Assembly (NCBI GenBank): GCA_021234155.1
Contig: JAJEKV010000014.1
Location: 642,949 to 706,948, forward strand
DNA length: 64,000 nucleotides
Source: Isoetes taiwanensis
Taxonomy: Eukaryota; Streptophyta; Lycopodiopsida; Isoetales; Isoetaceae
Direction of reading: 5' to 3'
How positions within the stretch are numbered: position 1 is the stretch's first letter; the number at the start of each line of letters is the position of its first letter. This document shows, piece by piece, positions 1 through 8,712 of the stretch. The notes under the pieces are model-generated. The model was not told the DNA's origin, did no database searches, and worked only from the letters and a program-made list of their open reading frames with translations. Position numbers and translations under genes: made by a program.

Positions 1-741
1 GATCCCTCATGTCTTGAGCATGATGAATTCGATCGCAGTATAGGCAGTGCACTCGCCCATGGTGATGCGACGGGCGGACCTCGCCCTAAACATAAACACT
101 CCGGTTCGCAGATGCACCAGGGGTTGAGATCCTCGAGGTCCGGATTGTAGGGCACCGTGAGGTTACCCGGAACCCCTGATCCGGGTCGCTTTACGGCCTT
201 TCTCATTCCACCATCATTCGGCTGCTTTGCTCTCTTACCTTTGTCCATTCTGTTGGCGAAGAAGGCGGAGATGGAGATGGAGATGGAGATGGAGGCGGAA
301 ATAGAGGCGGAGACGGAGATGGAGATGGAGCTGGGCTAGCACTTTCTGATGATCCGGGATTGCCGCTCAAGGGCTCAAGAGCTCCAGGCGTCGCAAGATC
401 GTGAGTGATCTTGAGAGTGGGTTTTTCTTGTTCTTGCTTCTTTGTTATATAGTTCTAGGGTTCACGAAGATATGCGAATTCCGCTAATTTCTTCTGACCG
501 ATCTACCTTAAATCTTTGGTCTTGTCGTAGTCTTGTCCCTCTGTTGTCTTTTCGAATTTAAATGCGTGGATATTAAGCCACGGCTCCTAGCTACTTAGCT
601 TACCTACGTCTGTTTTAGTCCTCTTCTATATTCTCATTATTTCATTCTTCGCCTCCTTTAATGCTTTTCGGCTTGTCGCCCGCGTGTCCAGCCCCCTTTA
701 AATGTGTAGTCTACACGTTATCATACATTTGCCAGGTATTC

Positions 742-792
<51 letters not shown>

Positions 793-1304
793 GGATATTT
801 ATCTCACGTTTATTATTCCCTCACCCCATTTCCTTTTCTTTTATTTTCGTTTTTATTTCATAATATTGTTATTTCCTTGCTAATTCGAATTTTCATGACC
901 GTTGTGTACGGATTTGTGAATATGCTTCCGATTCTCGTCCTCCATCCTGCCCCTCGACCCATAGCTCCGTTAGCTATGCTGTGCTGATTGGCATCCCTCC
1001 TTCTTCTGTTCCATTAACCTTGTCCCCTTCCCTTATTACGACTAACACTCTGATACTCCCATTTTCGAAGCTCTCATGAATCTGGCTACAGTTCTCTTGT
1101 ATTTTTAGCATTTTTAGTATTTTGAAATAACTATTTGGATCTCCGACTACAATTGGCTACTTCTGCTAAACCTAACTTACAAACATACGGATAACAAACA
1201 CAGATTGGAAAGTAAATCACAGATTACTGACCTGTTTATCGCTATCTTCCATCGATTCCCCATTCGCCCATCGCCCATCGCCCATCCGCCCAGTGCGTGG
1301 ATTT
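1..1304. other. Intergenic, simple repeats
   Basis: I see no supportable gene here. It contains a purine-rich microsatellite built on GGAGAT/GGAGGC at about 267-333, and a TC run leading into 33 consecutive T at 754-786, which could be the reverse-complemented poly(A) of a retroposed sequence. The reading frames over these tracts are compositional artefacts. Confidence 0.6.
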
Positions 1305-4300
1305 GAATAAAATAGAATAGAATAGAATAAAGTTAAGTTTTTATCGTCCGCGGAGACCAATTGGCCTATAGAACGCAAAAAGGAGGCACAACAAGCGTAT
1401 GACTGTCCAGTTTAAAAAACCCCTGCTTCGAAGGATTTTTGGGGAAAAAACTATAATACGATTAGGATTGTTGTTAAACTGTACACACGTCTATCATGAA
1501 CGGAAAGAAATATGTACATATATCAGGCAAGTGCCCAAGGACTGAGCTGATCTCGGTGATCCATGACCTCTTAAGGTATGATCCCAACATCCGTACCGAG
1601 GCCGTGCTCAACATCTCATGCAGGGGCTGGCCAGGACGGATTAGCTCAGCATAACGTATCTGAATGTCATCACATGTCACAAGGCTCTGAAGGGTGTGGC
1701 ATTCATCTTCCACAACTCCAACTTGGCATATTGACAAAGCCTCTCCTGGCGCGGCTCCCCAATCCATCTCCCCGTCTCAATTCGGAGATGGTGTACACCT
1801 GTGCAGGTAATGGATCCTCACTTTTTCAATGGGTAGATGAGTGCGCAGGTAGCATTGTGGGTCCCGCTACAACATGGGGTTTATATGATGTTGATAATGT
1901 GTCGTCTTGACCAGTTCAAGGTTATTGGCATTCCATAGCTTGTCGAGGAAGCATGTATCAAGGTATTGTCTGAGACTGTGGTGATCTACCTCCATTTGCA
2001 CTCGGATGCACCTTTGCTTCTACACAATCCATCGGGCCAGCCACTGAGCTCTCTTTTCCCACTAGCAAGCCTTTAGGCGTTGAGGCCTCATTGAGGCCAC
2101 AGTGTAAGCAAGGTTAGGGAGACGAGTATCATCCATATTGATCACCTTCTGGAAGTAGACGATGTGCCTGTCAAGGGCCCCCCTCTGAAGAGGCAAAAAA
2201 TATGTATCCTGCAATAGTATCTGGTATAGAACTGTATACTTTACCCACAGGGCTCGTGCCAAGAAAGCTTTTTGCACCTGTTCCAAGTCATTTCAAGTGG
2301 CGAGGAAAACCATCGGGCCCCAGACCTCGACCCCATACAAAAGCACAGGTTCTACTAGCACCTTGAATAGGTGCGACTGGTGGGCCCAATCATACAGCTC
2401 CATTTTGTGGCTATTGTTCTGCATTGCATAGAGTGCCTTCCAACCTGCTGCGGCTCGCAAGCGGATGGAATTGTCCTAGTTCATGGCAGACGGGAACTCC
2501 ACCCCCAAATATTTGTAAGCGGGTACCACTTCAACATTTTGGCCACGATAAGTGAGGATCAGTGCCCTTGGCTAGTGTGTAGACGATATGAGAACCACCT
2601 TGGTCTTGGTCAAGTTGACACACATGCCAGTCACCTGACAAAATGTGTCCAGGGCATCGAGATGGCATTGCATGTCCGCTTGAATGTGAGCCAGGAGGTC
2701 CACATCATCAGCATAGATCAGTTTCCTGGTGATTTGGTGTAGAAGTTAAGCCCCATTGCCTCCATTATCGGCAAACCATCTCTCTAAGTAATCAATGTAC
2801 AGGTCAAATAGTGTAGGAGAGAGAGAGGTCATCCCTCGCGGTCCCCGATACTGCTCTCAAAGGTTGGCCCGCTAGTTGTAAAAAGCCTGTGCATGTCTAA
2901 TATAACATGTACACTGCGCAAGTCTACGAAGCAGTAATATAGATCTTGTCAACGGTTCCTGTTGTCCTCAACCAGAGTTTGCAACGTGAAGATGTGATCA
3001 ATGGTTGAGTGCCTTGTCTTAAATCCTGCCTGCATGACTGTCTGCACTTCTGTTGTCTCTGCCCCTCTTGTCAACTGCTGCTCGAGGATCCCCGCGAGGA
3101 CCTTTGCAAATACTAAGCTAATCACGAAGGTCTGGAAATTGGCTGGACAGTGCGGGTCTCTTGCCTTGTAGATTGGGACAACCCTACTAGTGGTCCACTG
3201 CGGGGGGAAACCTTCCCGCAATGCGTTGTTGAACATGACAATTAGTGAACCGGTGCCATGGTTGGTCCTGCCCACTTGAGTAACTCCGCCTGCAATGCCA
3301 TCGAGGTTTGGCAATTTTCTATTTGGCTAGACACTGCAACCCTGCGCTACCTCCGCCTCTGTGATTTCCAGCACCGGGCCCTGCTGGGGGGGAGGAGGGG
3401 AGGTAATGCTGCCCGTGCACCCTCAGGATTGTAGAGCTGCTATAGTTATTGCCTTCACTGCTCGGGGTGATGTTTCTTGTGGGCAGCACTGACCTCCTGA
3501 GCACTCTTTGCCAGAAGGTCCTGGGATGACGTTCCAGGAGGAAGAACATTTCCTGTTGATGGGCCGCAATGTACCTAGCCTTTCTAGTCTTAAGGAAAGT
3601 GCGGTATTGCTTGACCGCGTTCGAGCATAGAGCAGGATCTGTAACTTGTCGGAGCCAGCATTTGTATTCTTTGCACTCAGCATCAAACCACTGGTTACGT
3701 GGAAAGGTCGTAGCTCCTGAGGTTCGCCGGGGATGACTTCTCCCCAAAACATCTTTCGGCAGCAGCTCCGAGGACATCAATGAGTCTGCCTGCCTTCTGC
3801 TCCAGCATTGAACACTGTGAGATGCTTGCCAGGTTCTCCTTAAGCATCTGGAAATAAGTATGAGCGTGCTCATAGTCATGTATGAGCTAGGGCATGCAAG
3901 GAGATGGTGTACATGTGGGTGGAACAATATACCAAGCCAGCTGCAAGTAGAGTGGCAGGTGGTCTGAGTCCACCTCCTCATCCCTACCATCTATTCCCAC
4001 TCGGAAATGCTTGATGAGATGCATGTCAATTGCTCGGCCACTGATACATAGTCCACCATGCTAGACCCGCCTCCCTGGTTCTCCTGCATGCAAGTATGCT
4101 GGCAAGAGGACGGCCACTGTGCTAGCCCATTGCAAATCACTAGGTCAAAGATACTGCAAAGCAACAAGAGCTACCTCCCATAGCGCGAGACCTGAATGTC
4201 AGCTGATGCCCGTGGCCAAGCTCCTTCTGAAAGACACAGTTGCAACACATCATCTGCCAAAGGGCCAAATCTCATTGGTTGTTCTGTGCCAGTGCATGCA

Positions 4301-4322
4301 TTGAAGTCTCCAACGAGCATGG
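1305..4322 (-). mobile_element. LINE, 5'-truncated, same family as the element at 61-64 kb
   Basis: A non-LTR retrotransposon reads on the minus strand from about 4322 to 1305. The 5' end falls inside the endonuclease domain: MLVGDFNA is encoded at about 4297-4322, and sequence upstream no longer matches the plus-strand family member at 63.1 kb. Reverse transcriptase follows, with YADD at about 2704-2720. The 3' end carries a CCGCGGACG motif near 1350 and a tail of TTCTA repeats (1306-1336) instead of a pure poly(A), as in several non-L1 clades. The peptide around 3550-3700 (RTSGATTFPRNQWFD) matches 63.6 kb (RTSGAATFPRNRWFD). The limits are estimates, as I could not confirm a target-site duplication. 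Confidence 0.8.
2700..4322 (-). pseudogene. LINE ORF2 remnant (endonuclease-reverse transcriptase)
   Basis: The remains of an ORF2 polyprotein that would nick target DNA and copy the LINE RNA. In order on the minus strand are the endonuclease core GDFNA (about 4300), a downstream SMVDYV-like strand (near 4050), a linker with RTSGATTFPRNQWFD (about 3680), and the reverse-transcriptase fingers at 2949-3314. The fingers read PPQWTTSRVVPIYKA, then QAGFKTRHSTIDHIFTLQ. The catalytic YADD lies at about 2704-2720. The frame is interrupted by stops and shifts near 4160 and 3314-3420 and between 2949 and 2720, so it cannot make an active protein. Confidence 0.8.
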
Positions 4323-4660
4323 CGAATCCGATAGATCTTATGAGAGGTTAGAATAGGAATCTCAACACTATTAAGCAGATAGCCTACTAGGTCATATGGA
4401 AGCACAGAAACAAAGTCACATGTTCAAATAGAAATGTGGATACTGCCTGGCTAAAAGTTGCTTTTCAAGTTGAATTGACTAAAATTGCAATGTCTCACAA
4501 AAATAAGACGCTAGATAAAGCAGCTGATGGCTGGCTAAAAATAAGAGAATTTAAAGGTCCTCTAAATGTTTTTAGTTGTAAGAGCATGTTAATTTCTGAT
4601 GACAATTTTTTGGCTTATAGAAATGCTGTTAGCATTGACGATCAGGACGAAATTTAGGCC
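4323..4660. other. Spacer between LINE and the 194-aa gene
   Basis: This 338-bp stretch is downstream of the minus-strand gene at 4661-5245 and probably holds its 3' untranslated region. A 73-codon plus-strand frame (4436-4657) with fairly protein-like composition (KTLDKAADGWLKIREFKG) ends four bases from the end of that gene. I do not recognise it, and it has no clear start context or promoter. It may be a fragment of another captured sequence. Confidence 0.35.
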
Positions 4661-5245
4661 TCAATTCGATGACCTCTCAGCTTCCTCTTCAGCTTGCTGC
4701 CTTTCCTGTGTTAAGTCGACGTCTATGATGTCCTCTACGTCCGACTCACGTCCTTCATCTTCCTCCTGCTCTGCTTCCCCGTACTCGAGAAGCATCTGCT
4801 CTTCTTCACCTGCTGCCATCACCATAGGCTCAATCTCTAGGGGTTGGACAGATGGTTCTTCTATCTGGATTTGGGCTCTATGGGATAGGAAAATAGCTAC
4901 AGCTGTGGTGTATGAGAAATATCTCCTCCTATTTACAGCTACTAACATATAATTAGGCAAGCGACTAGCCTTGTTTTCTAGGTACTTGTCTATCTTGGGG
5001 ATGTCTTGCAGAGCTGTACGAAGGGCCATGCTTGGAGCAAAATATCCCATGCAAGGGGGGAGTTCTACTAGAGAAGGCCTTATCTTGGCATGGAATTCAG
5101 CCATGATTTCTTGGTAATAGGGAATAGCATTGATGGTTGCATCCACATCAATCTCCTTCTGAAAGACGGCGAAGACTGAGTTGATGTCGGCCTCAGCCAC
5201 ATGAGCTGTGGCACTGTACCATCGCCTAAATGCAGATGTTGCCAT
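4661..5245 (-). CDS. Unknown 194-aa protein with acidic C-tail, partner of the H3-like cassette
   Basis: An uninterrupted 194-codon frame starting MATSAFRRWYSA. I cannot assign a family with confidence. Residues 1-130 are mixed alpha-helical in look. Residues 105-135 contain KASRLPNY, then VNRRRYFSYTTAVAIFL. This weakly resembles the end of the histone H2B fold (EASRLAHYN, then a REIQTAVRLLL helix). Residues about 136-190 are strongly acidic (GEEEQ, EEDEGRE, DVEDIIDVD), a composition typical of histone chaperones. The promoter, with a telobox, TATA box and paired upstream hairpins, is nearly the same as that of the broken H3-like cassette at 5958-7994, which implies common origin and co-regulation. 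The start is the first ATG, 111 bp after the TATA box. The family could equally be novel. The ORF itself is solid; the function is not. Confidence 0.7.
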   Translation of the reverse strand: MATSAFRRWYSATAHVAEADINSVFAVFQKEIDVDATINAIPYYQEIMAEFHAKIRPSLVELPPCMGYFAPSMALRTALQDIPKIDKYLENKASRLPNYMLVAVNRRRYFSYTTAVAIFLSHRAQIQIEEPSVQPLEIEPMVMAAGEEEQMLLEYGEAEQEEDEGRESDVEDIIDVDLTQERQQAEEEAERSSN

Positions 5246-5400
5246 GATACTAAGCCTGCTGGGGATATCAAACAGACGAAGAAGAACCTTTGGGAGCTAG
5301 AAAATCGCCTTGGAGTGAGGAGCAAAGGGGTAGGGTGCAAATGAGGGTTGTGGTCCTATTTATAGACAAAACCCTAATTTTGGAAAATTTTAGGGTTTGG
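5246..5400 (-). promoter_or_regulatory. Core promoter of the 194-aa gene
   Basis: On the minus strand, a telobox AAACCCTAAAAT (5387-5398) is followed by the TATA box CTATAAATAG (5356-5365) and the motif AAGGCGATTTTCTAG (5297-5311), then the ATG at 5245. The same three elements occur in the same order and at nearly the same spacing before the H3-like cassette (8118-7994). Teloboxes are common in plant promoters of S-phase and translation genes. Confidence 0.7.
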
Positions 5401-5538
5401 GGAATATCTATCATTCTAAGATGCTGCTATGCAAATCATAGGCAAAGTAAATTAAAGAGTGCATGCTAAGGATCCTAATGCAATAATTTTCATCTAATTT
5501 GGAGAAAGTTGAGGCAAGTTAGGTCAGATTTGGTCTGA

Positions 5539-5610
5539 CCACTCACACAGTGCGCGAGAGGTCATTCCAAAATTCTCGGATTGGCTCCTGGCGCACTCTG
5601 TGAGGGGTGG
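5539..5610. repeat. 72-bp imperfect hairpin, copy 1
   Basis: The outer arms CCACTCACACAGTGCGC and GCGCACTCTGTGAGGGGTGG are inverted repeats. An inner partly symmetrical core (GGTCATTCC against GGATTGGC) nests inside. It is almost identical to copies at 5743, 8216 and 8428. It lies about 174 bp upstream of the TATA box of the 194-aa gene. Confidence 0.85.
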
Positions 5611-5742
5611 GGCTCTATTTGGGTCAAGGATGACTCAATTTTTGCAATCTAAGGGTGAAATCCTACTTATCTCGATGAGTTAGGTCGGATTGCATGCTTA
5701 CTTTCTATATTTGGCCAAGTCTTGGCAAAGATCAGTGGTCGA

Positions 5743-5814
5743 CCACTCACACAGTGCGCGAGAGGCTAATCCAAAATTCTCGGATTGGCTTCTGGCGCAC
5801 TCTGTGAGGGGTGG
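5743..5814. repeat. 72-bp imperfect hairpin, copy 2
   Basis: The second copy of the CCACTCACACAGTGCGC / GCGCACTCTGTGAGG hairpin, 204 bp from copy 1. Together they form the upstream pair of the 194-aa gene. Confidence 0.85.
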
Positions 5815-5957
5815 GGTCAAAAACACTGAGTTTTGGTCCAAATTTAGTAATTCCAAGTGCAAATATCATTAGTACAACCTCATTACTTACAATCTTACAC
5901 TTTAACATGATCAAAACATAAATTTGTGTTTACAAAACGTTATATGTTTACAATAAA

Positions 5958-6230
5958 CTAGCAATCTTCTTTCTTAATAAATCTGGCTAGTTTCATGTCC
6001 CTAGGCATACAAGTTACTCTTTTATCATGTAGAGCACATGCTAGAGAGTCTTCAAAGTGTTGTACTAGCCTCTGCTCCGCTGCCTCCTGGTGTGCGAGTA
6101 ACATGTCATCTGTTACTCTCTTCGTGTTGTCAAACTCCTGCAAAATTTCGCGGGTCAGTCTCGTGAAGGCGGCTCGTGGAATCAACAACCCGTAGCTCCT
6201 CTGAAAATGGCGGATCTCCCGAGCAGCTCT
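5958..6230 (-). other. Histone H3 fold domain with CENH3-like residues
   Basis: The helices can be read in order. AlphaN is AREIRHFQRSYGLLI, alpha1 is RAAFTRLTREILQEF, and loop 1 is DNTKRVTDDM. Alpha2 is LLAHQEAAEQRLVQHFED, then LACALHDKR. Loop 2 and alpha3 are VTCMPRDMKLARFIKKE. H3 has REIRRYQKSTELLI, LVREIAQDF, LQEACEAYLVGLFEDTN, AIHAKR and VTIMPKDIQLARRI at the same places. EIRHFQ, LLIP-x-A-x-F and QEAAE are typical of plant CENH3. Loop 1, however, has the length of canonical H3, without the usual CENH3 extension. The domain frame itself has no stop. Confidence 0.88.
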
Positions 6231-6948
6231 CGCGAAGTATGAATCTACCTTTCTCTTCATTGGCTTTTTGGGGGTGCTGGTCTCTCTAGGGGCGGCTTCA
6301 AGGTGTTCTTCTTCGATAGCCTGCCTCCCTCCACGTAGGTCACCTTGTGCTCCTCGTAGTACTTCGAGTACTCCTCATACATTTTCATGTATTGGTTGTA
6401 CTCCTTGAGCTTCTTCCTGTACTCTTGCTCGTGCTTGAGTACATAGGATTCCCTTGCTGGCTTGGGCTTCTTAGAATCTGCCGTTGGCTTGGGCTATTTA
6501 GGGTAGGGTGGTGCTGCTGCTGCCGACTCCTCCTCTTCGGCGTCGACATTTGAAGGTCCCGAGCCTTCAGCTGGGCGGGGAACCCTTGTCTCCTCATTTG
6601 ACTCAGTGTCAGAGGGCGAAGAGGGCAGCTTGTCGGGCTCCCGCTCCGTTATGGTAACCCCTTTTGCCGGTGTCGATTTCATCTTTCGCCGGGCTTGCGC
6701 TCCAGCTTCTCTTCCTTCCTCTTACTCTTTGTTTCTCTCTTCTCCTTCCCCCTCTTCTCCATCTCCTTTAGTCTCTGCACCATTTTCTCTGTCATTTCTT
6801 CATCTTCGTCTTCTTCGTTCTGGCCCCCATCACCCTAGCTCTCAGGGTTCTCTTGCAGGCTCCTCTATATGTTGGGCGTGCTCCTCCTCCTCTTGGTGTT
6901 CCTGATCCTCCTCTTGGACATCAGGGTTCGCGTTCGGATCTTGCTCTC

Positions 6949-7879
6949 GGTGTTGTTTCGCACGTGCCGTATTTTACGTTTACGCACGTCCGTACCTTCC
7001 TCCGCGATTACTATCACGTACTATACCTATAAGTTGACGGTCAAATTAATCCCTTGTTTTATTAATGCCAGTACTTAGCATTATTAATGCATGCGATGCG
7101 TATGATACGTATTTTATGTAAAAAAAATCTTTCAAATGACATTAGACCAATACAATTGATAAAATTATACATTAGGAAAAATACATTATTATATATTATA
7201 GAATAGGTGTAAAAAAGACATTAGGAGGTTTTAGACATTAGGGAAATTATGGAATTTTAAAAAGAAAAAAAAAGCACATAATCTTCTTGCAAATAAAAAC
7301 CCAAAACCCCCGCGTTTTCCCCCTCTTTCTTCTTACCCTGGCTGTTGAATCGAAATGGAAATGGAGATGCAGACCCACCTTTCTCCTTGTTTTGTCATGG
7401 TAGGAGGCAAACCTTCTCCTTAATACTTTAATAGCTTGCATTCATGCCGGGGAAAGAAATACTGAGGTCAGGTGGTTAATAGCCGGATGCAACAAATGAG
7501 CAACAATTACTTGAATTTATTTGTCTGTGGGTGTAGATTGCAGACTAGAATATATAACTCTTAAATAGACATATTTTGGATTGAAAAATTTAAGAAATAC
7601 TTAATTTTCTAAAGTAATATATTCTGGTTCATTATTTAAAACTTGAAGTTCTTCATACTAGTTGTTATTGCAACTTTTTCAAGTGCAATACAAGAAATAA
7701 TAGTTCGAAAAATTACAGAAAGTACTTAACGTATAGTACGTAAAGTACGTATTTAATAAGTACTTTATAATTCCAAAAAACGTATTTAAAGTACTTTTTA
7801 AATGAAAGGTATGCATACGGTATTAATACGTTACGTACGTATAATACTCGTACCGTACTAAACGTACCTGACAACACTG
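6949..7879. mobile_element. hAT-like non-autonomous element in the H3-like gene
   Basis: The 931-bp insert is flanked by an 8-bp direct duplication TTGCTCTC (6941-6948 and 7880-7887), the hallmark length of hAT-type elements. The ends are inverted repeats: GGTGTTGTTTCGCACGTGCC at the left, and CAGTGTTGTCAGGTACG at the right read inwards. The subterminal DNA is rich in TACGT motifs. No transposase frame is seen. Removing the insert and one TSD copy restores a continuous glutamate-rich frame (RAERE joined to QDPNANP), which shows that it entered an existing coding exon. Confidence 0.82.
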
Positions 7880-7994
7880 TTGCTCTCTCTCGGCTCGCTC
7901 CTGAGCCTCCCTGGCCTTTTGTTGAGCAGCCAACACTGGCGCTGACGAAATTGTCGGGCACTACCATTCAAGCAGTTTGTTTGCTGCGAGCCAT

Positions 7995-8130
7995 GTTTTG
8001 AAATAGCTTGATCGCCTTCCGGGCGCCTAAAAATCGCCTTTTTGGATGGAGGGCAGCTAACTGGAGAAGGGAAGTGAAAATGAGGAACCCTAATGGTCTA
8101 TTTATAGGTCTGGGGATTTTAGGGTTTGGA
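7995..8130 (-). promoter_or_regulatory. Core promoter of the H3-like cassette
   Basis: On the minus strand lie a telobox AAACCCTAAAA (8117-8127), the TATA box CTATAAATAG (8098-8107) and AAGGCGATTTTTAG (8027-8040), then the ATG at 7994. The TATA-to-ATG distance is 104 bp, against 111 bp in the sister cassette, and the element order is the same. Confidence 0.72.
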
Positions 8131-8215
8131 CCTGCAATTTCATGTTGTACAATTCTGCAAGGTATTAGTGTATGTAGGATAAATACATTAGGTTTGTTTA
8201 GGCAAAAAGTGTCCA

Positions 8216-8285
8216 CCACTCGCACAGTGCGCGAGAGGCCATTCCAAAAATCTCGGATTGGCCCTGGGCGCACTCTGTGAGGGGT
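8216..8285. repeat. 70-bp imperfect hairpin, copy 3
   Basis: The same hairpin as at 5539 and 5743 (CCACTCGCACAGTGCGC / GCGCACTCTGTGAGG), with the inner GGCCATTCC against GGATTGGCC symmetry better preserved. It lies 109 bp upstream of the H3-like TATA box. Confidence 0.85.
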
Positions 8286-8427
8286 CACCCCTTTTTTACT
8301 CTAATTTTCAATTTATAAGGAGTTTCTTAGTGTTATAACATGCAAATATAGCTAAAATTGAAGGATTAAGCTATCCTGCACCATCAAATTACATAATTAT
8401 GCATCTATCTAGGTCAACATGGGTCCA

Positions 8428-8497
8428 CCACTCACACAGTGCGCGAGAGGCCATTGCAAAAATCTCGGATTGGCCCTGGGCGCACTCTGTGAGGGGT
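8428..8497. repeat. 70-bp imperfect hairpin, copy 4
   Basis: The fourth hairpin copy, 212 bp from copy 3. It completes the pair upstream of the H3-like cassette, mirroring the 204-bp spaced pair upstream of the 194-aa gene. Confidence 0.85.
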
Positions 8498-8677
8498 CAC
8501 ACCTTTTTGGCCATAATTTTGCAGGGTTTTGCTAAAAATTCTTACTAACTTAGCATTATTCTACTTGCTGCACTAGAGATTGGAAAAAATTTCCCAATTT
8601 TTTGAGGTTCATGTTTGGGTGGTTATTCCCAAGACTAGAAGTCTACTGTTAGTCCTAACAGGGAATGGTCAGTGCTC

Positions 8678-8697
8678 GATCTTGGTCTACCAAGATC
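8678..8697. repeat. Perfect hairpin in the retroelement leader
   Basis: GATCTTGG-TCTA-CCAAGATC is a perfect 8-bp stem with a 4-base loop, next to the primer-binding site. As RNA it could form in the leader of the minus-strand retroelement. Confidence 0.5.
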
Positions 8698-8699
8698 AT

Positions 8700-8711
8700 G
8701 CTCTGATACCA
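8700..8711 (-). promoter_or_regulatory. Retrotransposon primer-binding site (initiator tRNA-Met)
   Basis: The minus strand reads TGGTATCAGAGC, the standard plant LTR-retrotransposon primer-binding site complementary to the 3' end of initiator tRNA-Met. It begins one base after the end of the LTR at 8713-10357. This polarity puts the internal region of that element on the left, over the histone-like cassettes. Confidence 0.8.
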
Positions 8712-8712
8712 C

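Larger units (their letters stand above)
5401..5957. other. Spacer holding the hairpin pair upstream of the 194-aa gene
   Basis: AT-rich sequence between the two cassettes. Apart from the two hairpins listed separately (5539-5610 and 5743-5814), I see no gene. Confidence 0.6.
5958..7994 (-). pseudogene. Long-tailed, CENH3-like histone H3 variant, disrupted
   Basis: The minus-strand ATG at 7994 gives MARSKQTA followed by TGA. Canonical H3 starts ARTKQTAR, so the stop sits where Arg (CGA) is expected. Downstream, lysine/glutamate-rich coding-like segments follow in shifting frames: LAAQQKAREAQERAERE, MVQRLKEMEKRGKEKRE, MKSTPAKGVTITERE, then the tyrosine-rich KLKEYNQYMKMYEEYSKYY. The last 100 codons (6260-5958) are a complete histone H3 fold. 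The total is about 370 codons once the MITE at 6949-7879 is discounted, far longer than H3 (136 residues) or most plant CENH3. Visible damage includes TGA 7968-7970, TAG near 6836, TAG 6494-6496 and at least three frameshifts. It may be a decayed copy of an active element gene elsewhere in the genome. A spliced structure is possible but I see no good introns. The histone identity is strong; the CENH3-like label is an inference. Confidence 0.8.

Noticed and set aside
661-987. A 108-codon frame with a phenylalanine run
   Set aside because: It arises from the T33 tract; there is no domain or start context.
1-1300. A 3' LTR of the histone-carrying retroelement at the left edge
   Set aside because: None of the LTR landmarks (GCGGCCTGTGCAC, GACACCTCTTGGGT, CGATGGGAGCATCG) is present on either strand here.
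7870-7882. CAG|GTACGT at the edge of the MITE as an intron donor of the H3-like gene
   Set aside because: It is part of the inverted terminal repeat of an insertion with an 8-bp target duplication, and frame continuity is explained by precise insertion. No matching acceptor is seen at the other end.
5539-8497. The hairpins as animal-type histone mRNA 3' stem-loops
   Set aside because: They lie upstream of the genes, are much longer than the 26-base stem-loop, and plants polyadenylate histone mRNAs.
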